Made by a program: the position numbers and the translations under genes
Part shown: positions 32,141-41,883 of the stretch, piece by piece
How the letters are laid out: each line of letters starts with the position of its first letter
Numbering within the stretch: position 1 is the first letter of the stretch
Notes under the pieces: model-generated
What the model was told of the DNA's origin: nothing
Seen by the model: the letters and a program-made list of their open reading frames with translations, nothing else
Database searches by the model: none
Assembly (NCBI GenBank): GCA_018228685.1
Contig: CP073691.1
Location: forward strand, 868,001-932,000
DNA: 64,000 bases
Source of the DNA: Clostridiaceae bacterium Marseille-Q4149
Lineage (GTDB): Bacteria > Bacillota > Clostridia > Oscillospirales > Oscillospiraceae
Reading direction: 5' to 3'

Positions 32141-33532
32141 TTACGCGTTATAGACGGCCATGCAGCCCAGATAGTTCATGTAGCAATCCAGCTTGCCCAC
32201 GGTTTCAAAGGGGGAGTGCATGCTCAGAACCGGCACACCGGCGTCGATGGTGGTGATGTTGCGGTTGGCCATATACTGGGCCACGGTGCCGCCGCCGCCG
32301 GCGTCGATCTTGCCCATCTCGCCGATCTGCCACACCACACCGGCGTTGTCCAGCACGCGGCGGACATAGGCCACAGTTTCGGCATCGGCGTCGGAGGAGC
32401 CGTTCTTGCCCCGGGCGCCGGTATACTTGCAGATGCCCAGACCATAGTTCACCCGGGACTCGTTGCGCTTCTCATACACCTCGGCAAAGTTGGGGTCATA
32501 GGCGGCGGTGACGTCGGAGGACAGGCAGAAGGAGCTTTCATAGCACACCCGCAGGCTGACGCCCTGGCTCTGGCACAGGTCCTCCATGAAGGTGTCGAAG
32601 AAGGCGGACTGCATACCAGTGACGCCCATGGAGCCAACCTCTTCCTTGTCGGCCAGCATGCACACGGCGGTCTTTTCGGGAACGTCGATGTCGAACAGGC
32701 CCTTCAGGGCGGCGTAGCCGCACACCCGGTCGTCGTGGCCGTATGCGCCGATGAGGCTGCGGTCCAGGCCCAGGTCCGTGGCGTTGAAGGCGGGGACCAC
32801 CTCCAGCTCGGCGGAGGTGAAGTCATCCTCGCAGATGCCGTATTTCTCGTGGAGCATATCCAGCACCCGCAGCTTCACGCGGTCGCTGTCGCCCTCCTCG
32901 CCCAGGGGGCGGCTGCCCATCAGCAGGTTCAGGTTCTCGCCGGGAATGGCCTCGTTAAGGGGCTTTTTGCCCTGCTCTGCGCCCAGGTGGGGCAGCAGAT
33001 CGGTGATGACGAACTTGGGCTCGCTGCCCTGGCCCAGGACCACCTTCACCACGGTGCCGTCCCGCAGGACCACCACGCCCCGCAGCTCCAGGGGGATGGC
33101 CACCCACTGATACTTGCGGATGCCGCCGTAATAGTGAGTCTTGCCATAGGCAAAGTCGCTGTCCTCATACAGGGGATGGGGCTTGAAGTCCAGACGGGGG
33201 GAGTCAATGTGGCAGGCCACGATCTGCGCGCCGTGGGACAGGTCCTGGCGGCCGATCTTGGCCAGCATCACGCTCTTGCCCCGGTTCACGCGGTACACCT
33301 TGTCGCCGGGCTTCAGGCTCATGCCCCGCTGATAGGGGACATAGCCCTGGGCCTGGGCCAGCTCCACGGTATAGGCGGCGCACTCCCGCTCGGTCTTGCC
33401 GTTGTCCAGGTACTGCTTATAGGTCTCGCAATAGGCCTCCATGGCCTCCAGGGCCGCCTGGTCCACCAGGTCATAGCCGTTTTTGGGGCTGGAGAAGAGC
33501 TTTTCGCGCTTGGCCTTCATTTCGTCTGTCAT
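32141..33532 (-). CDS. M18-family aminopeptidase
   Basis: This 463-aa protein has the normal length for M18 aspartyl-type aminopeptidases. Metal-site segments are visible: ACHIDSPRLDFKP (about 107-119), AYGHDDRVCGYAAL (about 264-277), ADKEEVGSMG (about 295-304), and the terminal SMHSPFETVGKLD. These supply the His, Asp and Glu ligands of the two-zinc site. It is a cytosolic enzyme that removes N-terminal acidic or neutral residues from peptides. The start at 33532 has GAGGAGG upstream. It ends the minus-strand gene run. Confidence 0.95.
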   Translation of the reverse strand: MTDEMKAKREKLFSSPKNGYDLVDQAALEAMEAYCETYKQYLDNGKTERECAAYTVELAQAQGYVPYQRGMSLKPGDKVYRVNRGKSVMLAKIGRQDLSHGAQIVACHIDSPRLDFKPHPLYEDSDFAYGKTHYYGGIRKYQWVAIPLELRGVVVLRDGTVVKVVLGQGSEPKFVITDLLPHLGAEQGKKPLNEAIPGENLNLLMGSRPLGEEGDSDRVKLRVLDMLHEKYGICEDDFTSAELEVVPAFNATDLGLDRSLIGAYGHDDRVCGYAALKGLFDIDVPEKTAVCMLADKEEVGSMGVTGMQSAFFDTFMEDLCQSQGVSLRVCYESSFCLSSDVTAAYDPNFAEVYEKRNESRVNYGLGICKYTGARGKNGSSDADAETVAYVRRVLDNAGVVWQIGEMGKIDAGGGGTVAQYMANRNITTIDAGVPVLSMHSPFETVGKLDCYMNYLGCMAVYNA

Positions 33533-33547
33533 GGTTTTGATTCCTCC

Positions 33548-35170
33548 TCAAATATGTTCGATTTCCCGGAGTATTTTCCGGAAGAAAATCCGTGCCTGAT
33601 CCCGGAACTGCGCCGGACCGGCGCAGGTGTTTTCCAGGATATGGGAGCAGTGCTCCCGGTAAAAGCCGTCGGACGGCTGGGCGGAGATCCGCAGCCGGGC
33701 ATAGTCCCGGCTGATGCCGTCCCGGGCCATGATGCGGCGGACCCGATCCTCCGCTGGGGCCAGCACCGCCACGGTGCAGGCGCACAGCCGGTCCAGGCCG
33801 CTTTCCACCAGGTTGATGGCGTCCAGCCCCACCAGGGACTGTCCCGCCGCCCGGCGCATCAGCTCCGGCGGCAGGAATTCGTACACGATGGCGTTGAGCC
33901 GCTCCAGGGCGGCGGGGTCGGAAAACACGATGTTCCCCAGCTTCTGCCGGTCCAGGGTCCCGTCGGGGCCGAACACCGGGCCGAAGGCCCCTTCGATGGC
34001 CCCCCGCAGGGCGGGGTCTGTGCGGAGCATCTCGTGATACACGGCGTCGCAGTCCAGCACCGTGCCGCCCAGGTCCTCCAGGGCCGCCAGAGCGCTGGTT
34101 TTTCCCGCGCCGGTGCCGCCGGTGAGGCCGATGAGAATGGGCCGGTCGGCGTCCACCAGGTGGAAGCCTGCCGCCTTTTTCAGGCGGTTGGCCACCGCCA
34201 GACCCAGGCCCCCGTCATCGGGGCACTGGGCGAAAATTTCCGTGACGTCCGTGCCGTCGAAGGTGCGCAGGGCGTCGAAAACGTGCCGGGCCTGGGCGGA
34301 TTTGTCCGCCGCCGGACCCAGACGATGGATGATGTGCCCGGCATACAGCGGGGCATACTCGTCGAAGCAGATGACCCCCGCCTGGTCCGACAGCAGGCCC
34401 AGGATGCGGCGGGCGCTGCGGTCCGGCGTGCCGGTAGCCACAGTGACCGGCGCGTGGGGGGCATAGTGCCGGTATTTCATCCCCGGGGCCCTGGGATGCT
34501 CTCCGGCGGCCAGCAGGCCGGTGACGGCCTTGTCCACGGCTACCTCCCCCAGCACCTCCTCCAGGGCCTCCAGAGGCAGACCGCCGGGGCGCAGCAGCCG
34601 GGGCGGCGTCACCGTCAGGTCGATGATGGTGGACTCCACCCCCACGGTGCAGGGGCCGCCGTCCACGATGCCGTCGATTTTGCCGTCCATGTCCTCAATC
34701 ATGTGGGCGGCGGTGGTGGGACTGGGACGGCCGGAGGTGTTGCCGCTGGGGGCGGCAATGGGCACCCCGGCGGCCCGGATGATGGCCAGGGTCACCGGGT
34801 GGTCCGGGCAGCGGACGCCCACCGTCTCCAGCCCCCCGGTGGTTTGCAGGGGGACAATGTCCCGCCGGGGCAGGATCATGGTCAGGGGGCCAGGCCAGAA
34901 CCGCTCCGCCAGACGATAGGCCTCCGGCGGTACGTCCCGGCAGTATTGCTCCAGCCAGGAGGCGTCGGGAACGTGGATGATCAGCGGGTTATCCTGAGGT
35001 CTGCCCTTGGCCAGGAAGATTTGGACCACGGCCTCCTCGTTCAGGGCGTCGGCCCCCAGGCCGTATACGGTTTCCGTGGGGATGCCTACCAGGCCCCCCC
35101 GGCGCAGAATGGCCGCGGCCTCCTGTATGGCGGCCGGGTCCGATTCCGGGTGAAAAACAATGGTGTTCAA
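33548..35170 (-). CDS. TsaC/Sua5 - CoaE fusion protein
   Basis: In this 540-aa protein, residues 1-205 are a YrdC/Sua5 domain (GGLVGIPTETVYGLGADA, KGRPQDNPLI, APSGNTSGRPSPT, STIIDL). About 206-335 is the Sua5 C-terminal domain (APGMKYRHYAPHAP). Residues about 345-540 are dephospho-CoA kinase: P-loop GLTGGTGAGKTS, DCDAVYHEML, and a LID-like RIMARDGIS. It should make threonylcarbamoyl-AMP for tRNA t6A37 and also perform the last step of CoA synthesis. No second frame or stop separates the halves, so it is a genuine fusion. Start TTG at 35170 with GAGGGAT. Confidence 0.9.
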   Translation of the reverse strand: MNTIVFHPESDPAAIQEAAAILRRGGLVGIPTETVYGLGADALNEEAVVQIFLAKGRPQDNPLIIHVPDASWLEQYCRDVPPEAYRLAERFWPGPLTMILPRRDIVPLQTTGGLETVGVRCPDHPVTLAIIRAAGVPIAAPSGNTSGRPSPTTAAHMIEDMDGKIDGIVDGGPCTVGVESTIIDLTVTPPRLLRPGGLPLEALEEVLGEVAVDKAVTGLLAAGEHPRAPGMKYRHYAPHAPVTVATGTPDRSARRILGLLSDQAGVICFDEYAPLYAGHIIHRLGPAADKSAQARHVFDALRTFDGTDVTEIFAQCPDDGGLGLAVANRLKKAAGFHLVDADRPILIGLTGGTGAGKTSALAALEDLGGTVLDCDAVYHEMLRTDPALRGAIEGAFGPVFGPDGTLDRQKLGNIVFSDPAALERLNAIVYEFLPPELMRRAAGQSLVGLDAINLVESGLDRLCACTVAVLAPAEDRVRRIMARDGISRDYARLRISAQPSDGFYREHCSHILENTCAGPAQFRDQARIFFRKILREIEHI

Positions 35171-35188
35171 GTGAATCCCTCTTTTGGC

Positions 35189-35827
35189 TCAGAAGCCCAG
35201 ATCCTCGCCCACCAGAATGACCTTGATGCGGCCGGCGGGGCGACAGGCCCGGGTGATGACCATCTGGCAGCAGATGCAGTCGGAGCTGGTGCAGTCGCCG
35301 CAGCTTCCGGTAACGGCGCAGGGAGTCTTGATGTCGAAGCGCTGGGCGTTGGCGGGGGCCGCCACCTGGCGGGCCCGGGCGATGGCGCTGTCCAGGTCGG
35401 CCATGACCTTGTTCATTCCAGCGATGACCAGGACGCTCTCCGGCCCGTAGCACAGGGCCGCCACCCGATTGGCGTTGCCGTCGATGTTCACCAGCTGGCC
35501 GTCGGCGGAGATGGCGTTGCTGCTCATGATGAAGGTGCCGCAGGTCAGGGCCTGGCGCATCAGGGCCTGCTTTTCTTCGGGGGTCTTGCCGGTGTCCCGG
35601 TCGATGAGTTGATAGTCCCCCTGGTGCAGGCGGTCCATCAGGCCGATCTGGGCGGCGGTGGCGGTGCCGCCCCAGGATACGGTGCGGTCCTTGGGGATCA
35701 GGGTCAGGGCCAGCTCCAGGGCCTCCTGGGCGGTGGAGACATAGTGGGCCTCAAAATGGCGGCGGCGCAGGGCCTCGGCCACCTGGGGTCCGGCCTTGTC
35801 GTAGCGGGTCTTGATGGGAGCTTCCAT
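35189..35827 (-). CDS. LUD-domain (LutC-like, DUF162) protein
   Basis: This 212-aa protein contains the LUD pattern: TVSWGGTATAAQIGLMDRL, TCGTFIMSSNAISADGQLVNIDG and LVIAGMNKV. A Cys cluster near the C-terminus (GSCGDCTSSDCICC) suggests a metal or iron-sulfur site. Stand-alone LUD proteins of this type are common in Clostridia; their substrate is unclear, and lactate oxidation is not implied without LutA/LutB. The start at 35827 has AAAGGAG. Confidence 0.85.
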   Translation of the reverse strand: MEAPIKTRYDKAGPQVAEALRRRHFEAHYVSTAQEALELALTLIPKDRTVSWGGTATAAQIGLMDRLHQGDYQLIDRDTGKTPEEKQALMRQALTCGTFIMSSNAISADGQLVNIDGNANRVAALCYGPESVLVIAGMNKVMADLDSAIARARQVAAPANAQRFDIKTPCAVTGSCGDCTSSDCICCQMVITRACRPAGRIKVILVGEDLGF

Positions 35828-35830
35828 GAT

Positions 35831-36907
35831 TCATTCTCCTTTCTCGGTCCCCTCCTGAAGCCGCTGGGCCTGGTTGGCCAGGGTCAGCGCGTCAATGAGG
35901 GGGTCCAGGTCGCCGTTGATCACGGCGGCAATGTTGAAATTTTTCACGTCCCCGGTAAGCCGGTGGTCGGTGACCCGGTTCTGGGGGAAGTTATAGGTGC
36001 GGATCTTGCCGGACCGGTCGCCGGTGCCCACCTGGCTTTTCCGCTGGGCGGCGATGGCGGCGTTCTGCTTCTCCTGCTGGGCCTCGTAGAGCTTGGAGCG
36101 CAGGATTTTCATGGCCCGGTCCTTGTTTTTATACTGGCTGCGCTCGTCCTGGCACTCCACCACCGTGCCGGTGGGCAGGTGGGTGATGCGGATGGCAGAC
36201 TCGGTCTTGTTGACGTGCTGTCCGCCTGCGCCGGAGGAGCGGAAGGTGTCGATCTGCAGGTCCTTGGGGTCGATGGTGAACTCCACCTCCTCCGCCTCAG
36301 GCATCACGGCCACGGTGGCGGCGGAGGTCTGGATGCGGCCGGAGGACTCGGTTTCCGGCACCCGCTGGACCCGGTGGGTCCCGGCCTCGAATTTCAGGCG
36401 GGACCAGGCCCCCTGTCCCTCGATAGTGGCGCTGGCCTCCTTGACGCCGCCCAGCTCCGTGGTGTTTTCATACACCAGCTCCATGTTCCAGCCCCGGCGC
36501 TCGGCATACAGGGCGTACATCCGCAGCAGGTCCGCCGCAAACAGGGCCCCCTCCTCGCCGCCGATGCCGGCCCGGACCTCCAGGATGACGTTCCGGTCGT
36601 CGTTGGGGTCCCGGGGCAGCAGCAGGCGTTTAAGCTCCTCCGACAGGCGGTCCCGCTCCTGGCGGGCCCGATGCAGCTCCTCCTGGGCCAGCTCACGCAT
36701 TTCCGGGTCCGACAGCAGCTCCTGGGCCCCGGCGCAGTCCGTCTCCGCCTGCTGCCAGGCCCGGAAGGCGTCCACGATGGGGGTCAGCTCCTTCTGCTCC
36801 CGGCTCAGGCGGGTCAGGGACTCCCGGTCGGCGTACACCGCCGGGTCCGACAGCTGCCGCTCCACCTGGTCCAGCCGCCGGGCGATGGCTTGTAATTTCT
36901 CCAGCAT
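35831..36907 (-). CDS. prfA: Peptide chain release factor 1
   Basis: This 358-aa protein has the normal RF1 length. The GAGGQHVNKTESAIR block contains the GGQ motif that triggers peptidyl-tRNA hydrolysis. The following HLPTG and CQDERSQ segments and the RVQRVPETE block are RF1-like rather than RF2-like. It recognises UAA and UAG. The start at 36907 has AAGGAG. It lies 9 bp after the flavodoxin gene stop. Confidence 0.95.
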   Translation of the reverse strand: MLEKLQAIARRLDQVERQLSDPAVYADRESLTRLSREQKELTPIVDAFRAWQQAETDCAGAQELLSDPEMRELAQEELHRARQERDRLSEELKRLLLPRDPNDDRNVILEVRAGIGGEEGALFAADLLRMYALYAERRGWNMELVYENTTELGGVKEASATIEGQGAWSRLKFEAGTHRVQRVPETESSGRIQTSAATVAVMPEAEEVEFTIDPKDLQIDTFRSSGAGGQHVNKTESAIRITHLPTGTVVECQDERSQYKNKDRAMKILRSKLYEAQQEKQNAAIAAQRKSQVGTGDRSGKIRTYNFPQNRVTDHRLTGDVKNFNIAAVINGDLDPLIDALTLANQAQRLQEGTEKGE

Positions 36908-36916
36908 ACGGACTCC

Positions 36917-37405
36917 TTACTGGGCGTCCAGATAGCGGCGCACCTCGCCCACCAGCTTGTCCCGCCAGAACTCATACCCCACGGCTCCCGGCCGCAGGGA
37001 TACCTCCAGCAGGTGAGGCCGGGCGGTGTACTGGTCCATCTGCTCATAAATCTCCTCATACTTCCGGGAGCTTTTCCGGGTCAGCACATAGGCTACCCTT
37101 TCCAGCTCCAGCCCCCGGCGCTTCAGCAGCGCCCGGACCGGGGAGGCGCAGCGGCCCGCCCACACGGGGGTGCCCAGGATCACCAGCCGGTATTCGGACA
37201 GGGGGCGCTCCGTTTCATAGGGGGCCAGCGGCAGGGTGGCCCGGCGCATGGCGTCCATGCCGGAGCGGAGATAGCCCCGGGCGCCCTGGCGGTCCACGCC
37301 GTCGGTAAGCTCCACCAGCTCCGCATCCAGGGCCTGGGCGATCTCCGTCATGGCCTGGCGGGTGGCGCCGGTGCGAGAGTAGTACATACACAAAATATCA
37401 CGCAT
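36917..37405 (-). CDS. Flavodoxin-like protein
   Basis: This 162-aa protein begins MRDILCMYYSRTGATRQ, the phosphate-binding loop of a flavodoxin. It continues with LVILGTPVWAGRCASP, the isoalloxazine-side loop. It should bind FMN and act as an electron carrier or NAD(P)H-dependent flavin protein in the cytosol. The start at 37405 is fixed by AGGAGG 7 nt upstream; the longer reading frame is a shadow of the ABC-F gene. Confidence 0.85.
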   Translation of the reverse strand: MRDILCMYYSRTGATRQAMTEIAQALDAELVELTDGVDRQGARGYLRSGMDAMRRATLPLAPYETERPLSEYRLVILGTPVWAGRCASPVRALLKRRGLELERVAYVLTRKSSRKYEEIYEQMDQYTARPHLLEVSLRPGAVGYEFWRDKLVGEVRRYLDAQ

Positions 37406-37419
37406 AATGGTCCTCCTGA

Positions 37420-39312
37420 TTATTCCTCCAATTGCAGAGACAGCTCCTCCCAGCGGGCCATCTCCTGCTCCAGTTGGGCCTCCAGATCCTGCTTCTCCCG
37501 AAACAGCTCCTGGAGCTTTTCCGCGTCGCAGGCATTCTGTTCCATTTCGGCGTCCAGCTGGCGGCAGCGCTCCTCCAGCTTGGAGATGCCGGTTTCGCAG
37601 ATGGTCAGCTGGCGGCGGGCGGCCTGCTTTTCCCGTCCGGCCCGAGGGGGCCGGGTGTCCTGCTTTTTCTTCTGGACCGGGGCGGGGGCGGGCTTTTTCT
37701 CCTCCGCCTTGGCAGCCCGGTACTGGGCAAAGCCCATGGGATAGTCGTTGATGGTACCCTCCGCCAGCTCCCAGACCCGTGTGGCGAAGCGGTTGATGAA
37801 ATACCGGTCGTGGGACACGAACAGCAGGGTGCCGTCGAAGGCCTCCACCGCCTCCTCGATCCACTCCCGGGAGGCGATATCCAGGTGGTTGGTGGGCTCG
37901 TCCAGGATCAGGAAGTTGATCTCCTCGTCCATGAGCATGCACAGCCGCAGGCGGCTGAGCTCGCCGCCGGAGAGGACCGACACGCTTTTGAACACGTCCT
38001 CCCCCTGGAACTGATAGGCCGCCAGGCGGTTGCGGGCGGTCTGGGGCGTCATGCCCTTCTTTTCATAGAGCATGGTGTCAAGCAAGGAGCGCTCCGGGTG
38101 CTCAAAGTGGATGATCTGAGGCAGATAGGCCGCCCGGATGGCGGGCCCCATGCGGATGATGCCGCTGTCCACGGGCTCGGCCCCGGTGATCATGTTCAGC
38201 AGGGTGGTTTTCCCTGCGCCGTTTTCTCCCAGAAAGGCGATGCGCTCGCCGCCCTCCACCCGCAGGTACACGTCGGAAAACAGGGTGCGGTCACCGAAGG
38301 ACTTGGACACGCCCTTCAGCTGCAGTACCTCGTCGCCCCGGAACTCCCGGCTGGCGAAGCGGGCGTCCATCTTCTTGGCCCGGGTGGGCTTGGACACGGT
38401 GCGCATGCGCTCGATGCGCTTTTCCATGGAAAAGGCCCGCTTGTGCAGGGCGTCGTTGCCCATAAAGGCCCACAGGTGCATCTGCTCCGCCGCCTTCTCC
38501 AGCTGTTGGATCTTGGCCTGCTCCTTCAGATACTGCTTCATGCGCTCCTGATAGCGGCGCTCCTTTTCAATGGCATAAAAGCTGTAGTTCCCGCTGTAAA
38601 ACTCCGCCTTGCCGTCCAGAATTTCAATGATGCGGGTGACGGTGCGGTCCAGGAAATAGCGGTCGTGGGAGATGGTGACCACGGTGCCCCGGAAGGAGCG
38701 GATATAGTCCTCCAGCCACTCGGTGGCCTGCAGGTCCAGGTGGTTGGTGGGCTCGTCCAGCAGGAGAATGTCCGTGTCCTCCAGGATCAGGCGGCCCAGG
38801 TTCACCCGGGTTTTCTCCCCGCCGGACAGCTGGTCAAACAGCCGCTGCCGCATATCGCCGTCGATGGACAGGCCGTTGGAGACCTTGTTGACAGCGGTGT
38901 CGGTGTCATAGCCGCCCAGGCCCTCGAACCGGGCGGTAAGCTCGCCGTAGCGCCGCAGGGTCTGGGGATCGCTGTCCCCCTGCTCCATCTGCCGGGTCAG
39001 GCGGTCCATCTCCTCCTTCAGGGCGGTGGTGCGCTGAAAGGCGGAGCGCAGAACGTCTTCCACGGTGTAGCCCTCAGGATACACCGGGATCTGGGAGATC
39101 AGGCCCACCCGGCGGCCGGGGGCGATGAGCACCTGGCCGGAGTCATAGTCCAGCTCCCCGGTGAGGATGTTGAACAGCGTGGATTTCCCCGCGCCGTTTT
39201 TGCCCAGCAGGCCCACCCGCTCACCGGTGTCAATCTGGAAGGACACACCGTCCAGTATTTTCTTTTCCAGGTCAAAGGACTTGACCAGGTCGGTTACGCT
39301 GATATCTATCAT
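37420..39312 (-). CDS. ABC-F ATPase (ribosome-associated type)
   Basis: This 630-aa protein has two ABC domains without membrane segments. Walker [11 protein letters not shown] is near residue 38 and [10 protein letters not shown] near 365. Signatures [12 protein letters not shown] and [11 protein letters not shown] are present, with Walker [14 protein letters not shown] and [12 protein letters not shown]. An interdomain linker of about 80 residues (KPTRAKK region) and a C-terminal coiled coil (about 560-630) are typical of ABC-F proteins that act on the ribosome E site. Whether it confers antibiotic protection cannot be told from sequence. Confidence 0.95.
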   Translation of the reverse strand: MIDISVTDLVKSFDLEKKILDGVSFQIDTGERVGLLGKNGAGKSTLFNILTGELDYDSGQVLIAPGRRVGLISQIPVYPEGYTVEDVLRSAFQRTTALKEEMDRLTRQMEQGDSDPQTLRRYGELTARFEGLGGYDTDTAVNKVSNGLSIDGDMRQRLFDQLSGGEKTRVNLGRLILEDTDILLLDEPTNHLDLQATEWLEDYIRSFRGTVVTISHDRYFLDRTVTRIIEILDGKAEFYSGNYSFYAIEKERRYQERMKQYLKEQAKIQQLEKAAEQMHLWAFMGNDALHKRAFSMEKRIERMRTVSKPTRAKKMDARFASREFRGDEVLQLKGVSKSFGDRTLFSDVYLRVEGGERIAFLGENGAGKTTLLNMITGAEPVDSGIIRMGPAIRAAYLPQIIHFEHPERSLLDTMLYEKKGMTPQTARNRLAAYQFQGEDVFKSVSVLSGGELSRLRLCMLMDEEINFLILDEPTNHLDIASREWIEEAVEAFDGTLLFVSHDRYFINRFATRVWELAEGTINDYPMGFAQYRAAKAEEKKPAPAPVQKKKQDTRPPRAGREKQAARRQLTICETGISKLEERCRQLDAEMEQNACDAEKLQELFREKQDLEAQLEQEMARWEELSLQLEE

Positions 39313-39324
39313 ATGGTCGATTCG

Positions 39325-40680
39325 TTACATTTTTTCCAATTCAATGACAATTTTGCCGAATTCCATGGCGTGGGACGCCTTCACCAGCACGGCGGTGCCG
39401 GGGGTGAATTCCCGGCGCAGGGCCGGAAGGGCCTCCTCAATGGCGGCGAAATGCTGTGCCCGGGGACCGGCAGTCTGGGCGATGGCGGCGGCCTTGGGGC
39501 CGATGGCGATCACCGCGTCCAGCCCCAGCCGGGCAGTGGTGCGGCCCACCTGCAGGTGGGCGTCCCGGCTGATGGGGCCCAGCTCCCCCATGTCGCCCAG
39601 CACCGCCACCCGGCGGCGGCAGGCGGTGTCTGCCAGAATCTCCAGCGCCGCTTCCATGGCCTGGGGATTGGCGTTGTAGCAGTCGTCGATGATGAGCCGG
39701 TCCTCCGGCAGGCGGATGCGCCGCATACGGGAGCCGGTGGACACATACCCGGCCACGCCCTCGACGATCTCCTGCTCCGACAGGCCCAGATATTCGCCGA
39801 TGGCCACGGCCATGGAGGTGGAGTAGATCATGTAGTCCCCGGGGGAGGGGATGGACAGCCGGTAGCTGCGGCGGGGGGTGGTGACGGTGCAGTCCAGGCC
39901 GTCGATGCCCCGGCGGACGATGTCCGTGACCCGGACATTGCAGTGTTCGCTCCTGCCGCAGCGGAGGGTCTCAAAGGGCAGGTCCAGGCCGTTGAGCAAT
40001 GCATCGTCGCCGCACAGCACTGCCAGGCCGCCGGGGCGCAGGTGGTCGAAAATCTCGCACTTGGCCCGCAGGGTCCCCTGACGGGTGCCGCCCAGGTTTT
40101 CAATGTGGGCGTCGCCGACGTTGGTGATCACGGCGATGGTGGGCTGCACTAAGCTGCCCATATAGCGGATCTGGCCGAAGTGGTCCATGCCCGTTTCGAT
40201 CACCGCCGCCTGATGGCAGGGCTCCAGCCGCAGCAGGGTCTGGGGCGTGCCGATGTGATTGTTGAGATTGGCCTGGGTTTTCAGGGTCCGGAAATGCCGG
40301 GACAGCACCGAGGCGATCATCTCCTTGGTGGTGGTCTTTCCGGCGGAGCCGGTGACCTGTACCACGGGGATGTCATACAGCCCCCGGTACCAGGCTGCCA
40401 GAGCGCCCAGAGCCAGGGTAGTGTCCTGCACCCGGATATAGAACCGGCCGGGCAGCAGGGTCTTCGGCACACGGTTGCACAGGCAGCCGGCAGCCCCGGA
40501 GGACAGGGCCGTGTCGATGTAGTCATGCCCGTCGAACCGGGCTCCTACCAAGGGGATGAACAGGTCGCCGGAGGCGATATGGCGGCTGTCGCTGGTGACG
40601 CCGGTGACGGTGTCGCCGCCGGTCTGAAGGAAGGTCCCGCCTACGGCACGGCAGATGTCCGCCGCCGGCAGGGGCCTCAT
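39325..40680 (-). CDS. murF: UDP-N-acetylmuramoyl-tripeptide-D-alanyl-D-alanine ligase
   Basis: This 451-aa Mur ligase has a P-loop VTGSAGKTTTKEM, the N-terminal MurF domain GVTSDSRHIASGDLFIPL, ANLNNHIGTPQTLL, GTRQGTLRAKCEI, and C-terminal IDDCYNANPQAM. It adds D-Ala-D-Ala to UDP-MurNAc-tripeptide. The start at 40680 overlaps the ddl stop as ATGA, so the D-Ala-D-Ala maker and user are translationally coupled. Confidence 0.97.
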   Translation of the reverse strand: MRPLPAADICRAVGGTFLQTGGDTVTGVTSDSRHIASGDLFIPLVGARFDGHDYIDTALSSGAAGCLCNRVPKTLLPGRFYIRVQDTTLALGALAAWYRGLYDIPVVQVTGSAGKTTTKEMIASVLSRHFRTLKTQANLNNHIGTPQTLLRLEPCHQAAVIETGMDHFGQIRYMGSLVQPTIAVITNVGDAHIENLGGTRQGTLRAKCEIFDHLRPGGLAVLCGDDALLNGLDLPFETLRCGRSEHCNVRVTDIVRRGIDGLDCTVTTPRRSYRLSIPSPGDYMIYSTSMAVAIGEYLGLSEQEIVEGVAGYVSTGSRMRRIRLPEDRLIIDDCYNANPQAMEAALEILADTACRRRVAVLGDMGELGPISRDAHLQVGRTTARLGLDAVIAIGPKAAAIAQTAGPRAQHFAAIEEALPALRREFTPGTAVLVKASHAMEFGKIVIELEKM

Positions 40681-41738
40681 GCCCGGCCTCCCTTGCGCAG
40701 GGCCAGGGACTCGTCCACAATGCGCTGGCACAGGTCGCCGTAGCTCAGGCCCACCTGGGCCGCCTCCTGGGGCACCAGGCTGGTGGGGGTCATGCCCGGG
40801 AGGGTGTTGATCTCCAGGCACCAGAAGCTCCCCTCCTCATCCAGGATGAAGTCCGCCCGGGAATAGACGCCCAGGTCCAGGGCCCGGTGCAGGCGCAGGG
40901 CCAGCTCGCCCACGGTGCGCCACTGCTCCTGGGTGATGGGGGCGGGGCAGATCTCCTGGGCACCGTCCTTCTGATACTTGCAGAAATAGTCGAAATAGGC
41001 CCCCCGGGGGATGATCTCCACGGCGGGGAGATAGGTGTCGCCCAGAACGGCCACCTGGATCTCCCGACCCTTGATCTTCTTCTCCACGATGACGTGGTTT
41101 CCGTAGGCCAGCATCCGCTCCAGGGTCTGGGCCAGCTCCTCCCGGGTGTCCGGCAGCTCCACGCCGATGGAGCTGCCGCCGTTGATGATCTTCACGGCGC
41201 AGGGCACCGGCAGCTCCCGGGCCAGACGGGGAATGTCCTCCCGGGTATAGCGCACGTCGTGCCAGGGGGCGGTGGGTACACCGGCGGCGTCCATGATGCG
41301 CTTGGTGACGGATTTGTCCATGGCCATGCCGCTGCCCAGATAGCCGCTGCCGGTATAGGGCACGCCCAGCAGGTCCAGGGTGGCCTGGATCCGTCCGTCC
41401 TCGCCGCAGGAGCCGTGGAGAGCCAGGAACACCAGGTCTGCCATGGCGCACACCGCCAGCACGTCCTTTCCCAGCATGGAAGGGCCCTGATCCCGGCGGC
41501 TGCGGCGCACGGCCTCCAGGTCCGGCTCGGTGGAGTGGACCCGGTTGTCGCCGCACAGGCCGTCCGGCGCGTCGAAGATATCCGCCAGGCTGCCGTTGTA
41601 ATCCTCCAGCCCCAGGAACATATCCACCAGGATGGCCTGGTGGCCCCGCTCCCGCAGGGCGCGGCACACGCCGGTGCCGCTGGTCAGAGATACCTGCCGC
41701 TCGGTGCTGAGGCCGCCGGCCAACACTACGATTTTCAT
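40677..41738 (-). CDS. ddl: D-alanine--D-alanine ligase
   Basis: This 353-aa ATP-grasp ligase begins MKIVVLAGGLSTERQVSL. It contains LHGSCGEDGRIQATLDLLGVPYTGSG, seen as the HGSCGEDG and PYTGSG blocks, then VIVEKKIKGREIQV and LEINTLPGMTPTSL at the metal site. It makes the D-Ala-D-Ala dipeptide used by MurF. The start at 41738 has GAGGGAT. Vancomycin-type depsipeptide specificity is not indicated by position or neighbours. Confidence 0.96.
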   Translation of the reverse strand: MKIVVLAGGLSTERQVSLTSGTGVCRALRERGHQAILVDMFLGLEDYNGSLADIFDAPDGLCGDNRVHSTEPDLEAVRRSRRDQGPSMLGKDVLAVCAMADLVFLALHGSCGEDGRIQATLDLLGVPYTGSGYLGSGMAMDKSVTKRIMDAAGVPTAPWHDVRYTREDIPRLARELPVPCAVKIINGGSSIGVELPDTREELAQTLERMLAYGNHVIVEKKIKGREIQVAVLGDTYLPAVEIIPRGAYFDYFCKYQKDGAQEICPAPITQEQWRTVGELALRLHRALDLGVYSRADFILDEEGSFWCLEINTLPGMTPTSLVPQEAAQVGLSYGDLCQRIVDESLALRKGGRA

Positions 41739-41845
41739 ATACAATCCCTCATTTCTCACGGGGGTACACGCCCCCGGAATGCTATCATATCAATATAGCA
41801 GTATATCACACCAACCGGGCAAATACAACTGTTTCCTGCGCAAAC

Positions 41846-41879
41846 AAAAGAGCTGCCGCGAGGCTGCGGCAGCTCTTTT
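41846..41879 (-). terminator. Terminator of the antiporter operon
   Basis: AAAAGAGCTGCCGC/GCGGCAGCTCTTTT with a 6-nt loop directly follows the last antiporter gene (stop at 41884) on the minus strand. Confidence 0.85.
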
Positions 41880-41883
41880 GCAA

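Noticed and set aside
32036..36895. A 1619-codon open frame on the plus strand across the aminopeptidase, tsaC-coaE, LUD and prfA region
   Set aside because: It is antisense to four well-supported minus-strand genes, has no domain or ribosome binding site, and is rich in Gly/His/Gln, as expected of an antisense frame in high-GC DNA.
37432..40152. A 906-codon plus-strand frame opposite the ABC-F and murF genes
   Set aside because: It is an antisense shadow with no recognisable motif; both genes on the other strand are unambiguous.
40677..41738. Vancomycin-resistance type D-Ala-D-Lac ligase
   Set aside because: The gene is coupled to murF in a housekeeping context with no vanH/vanX-like partners.
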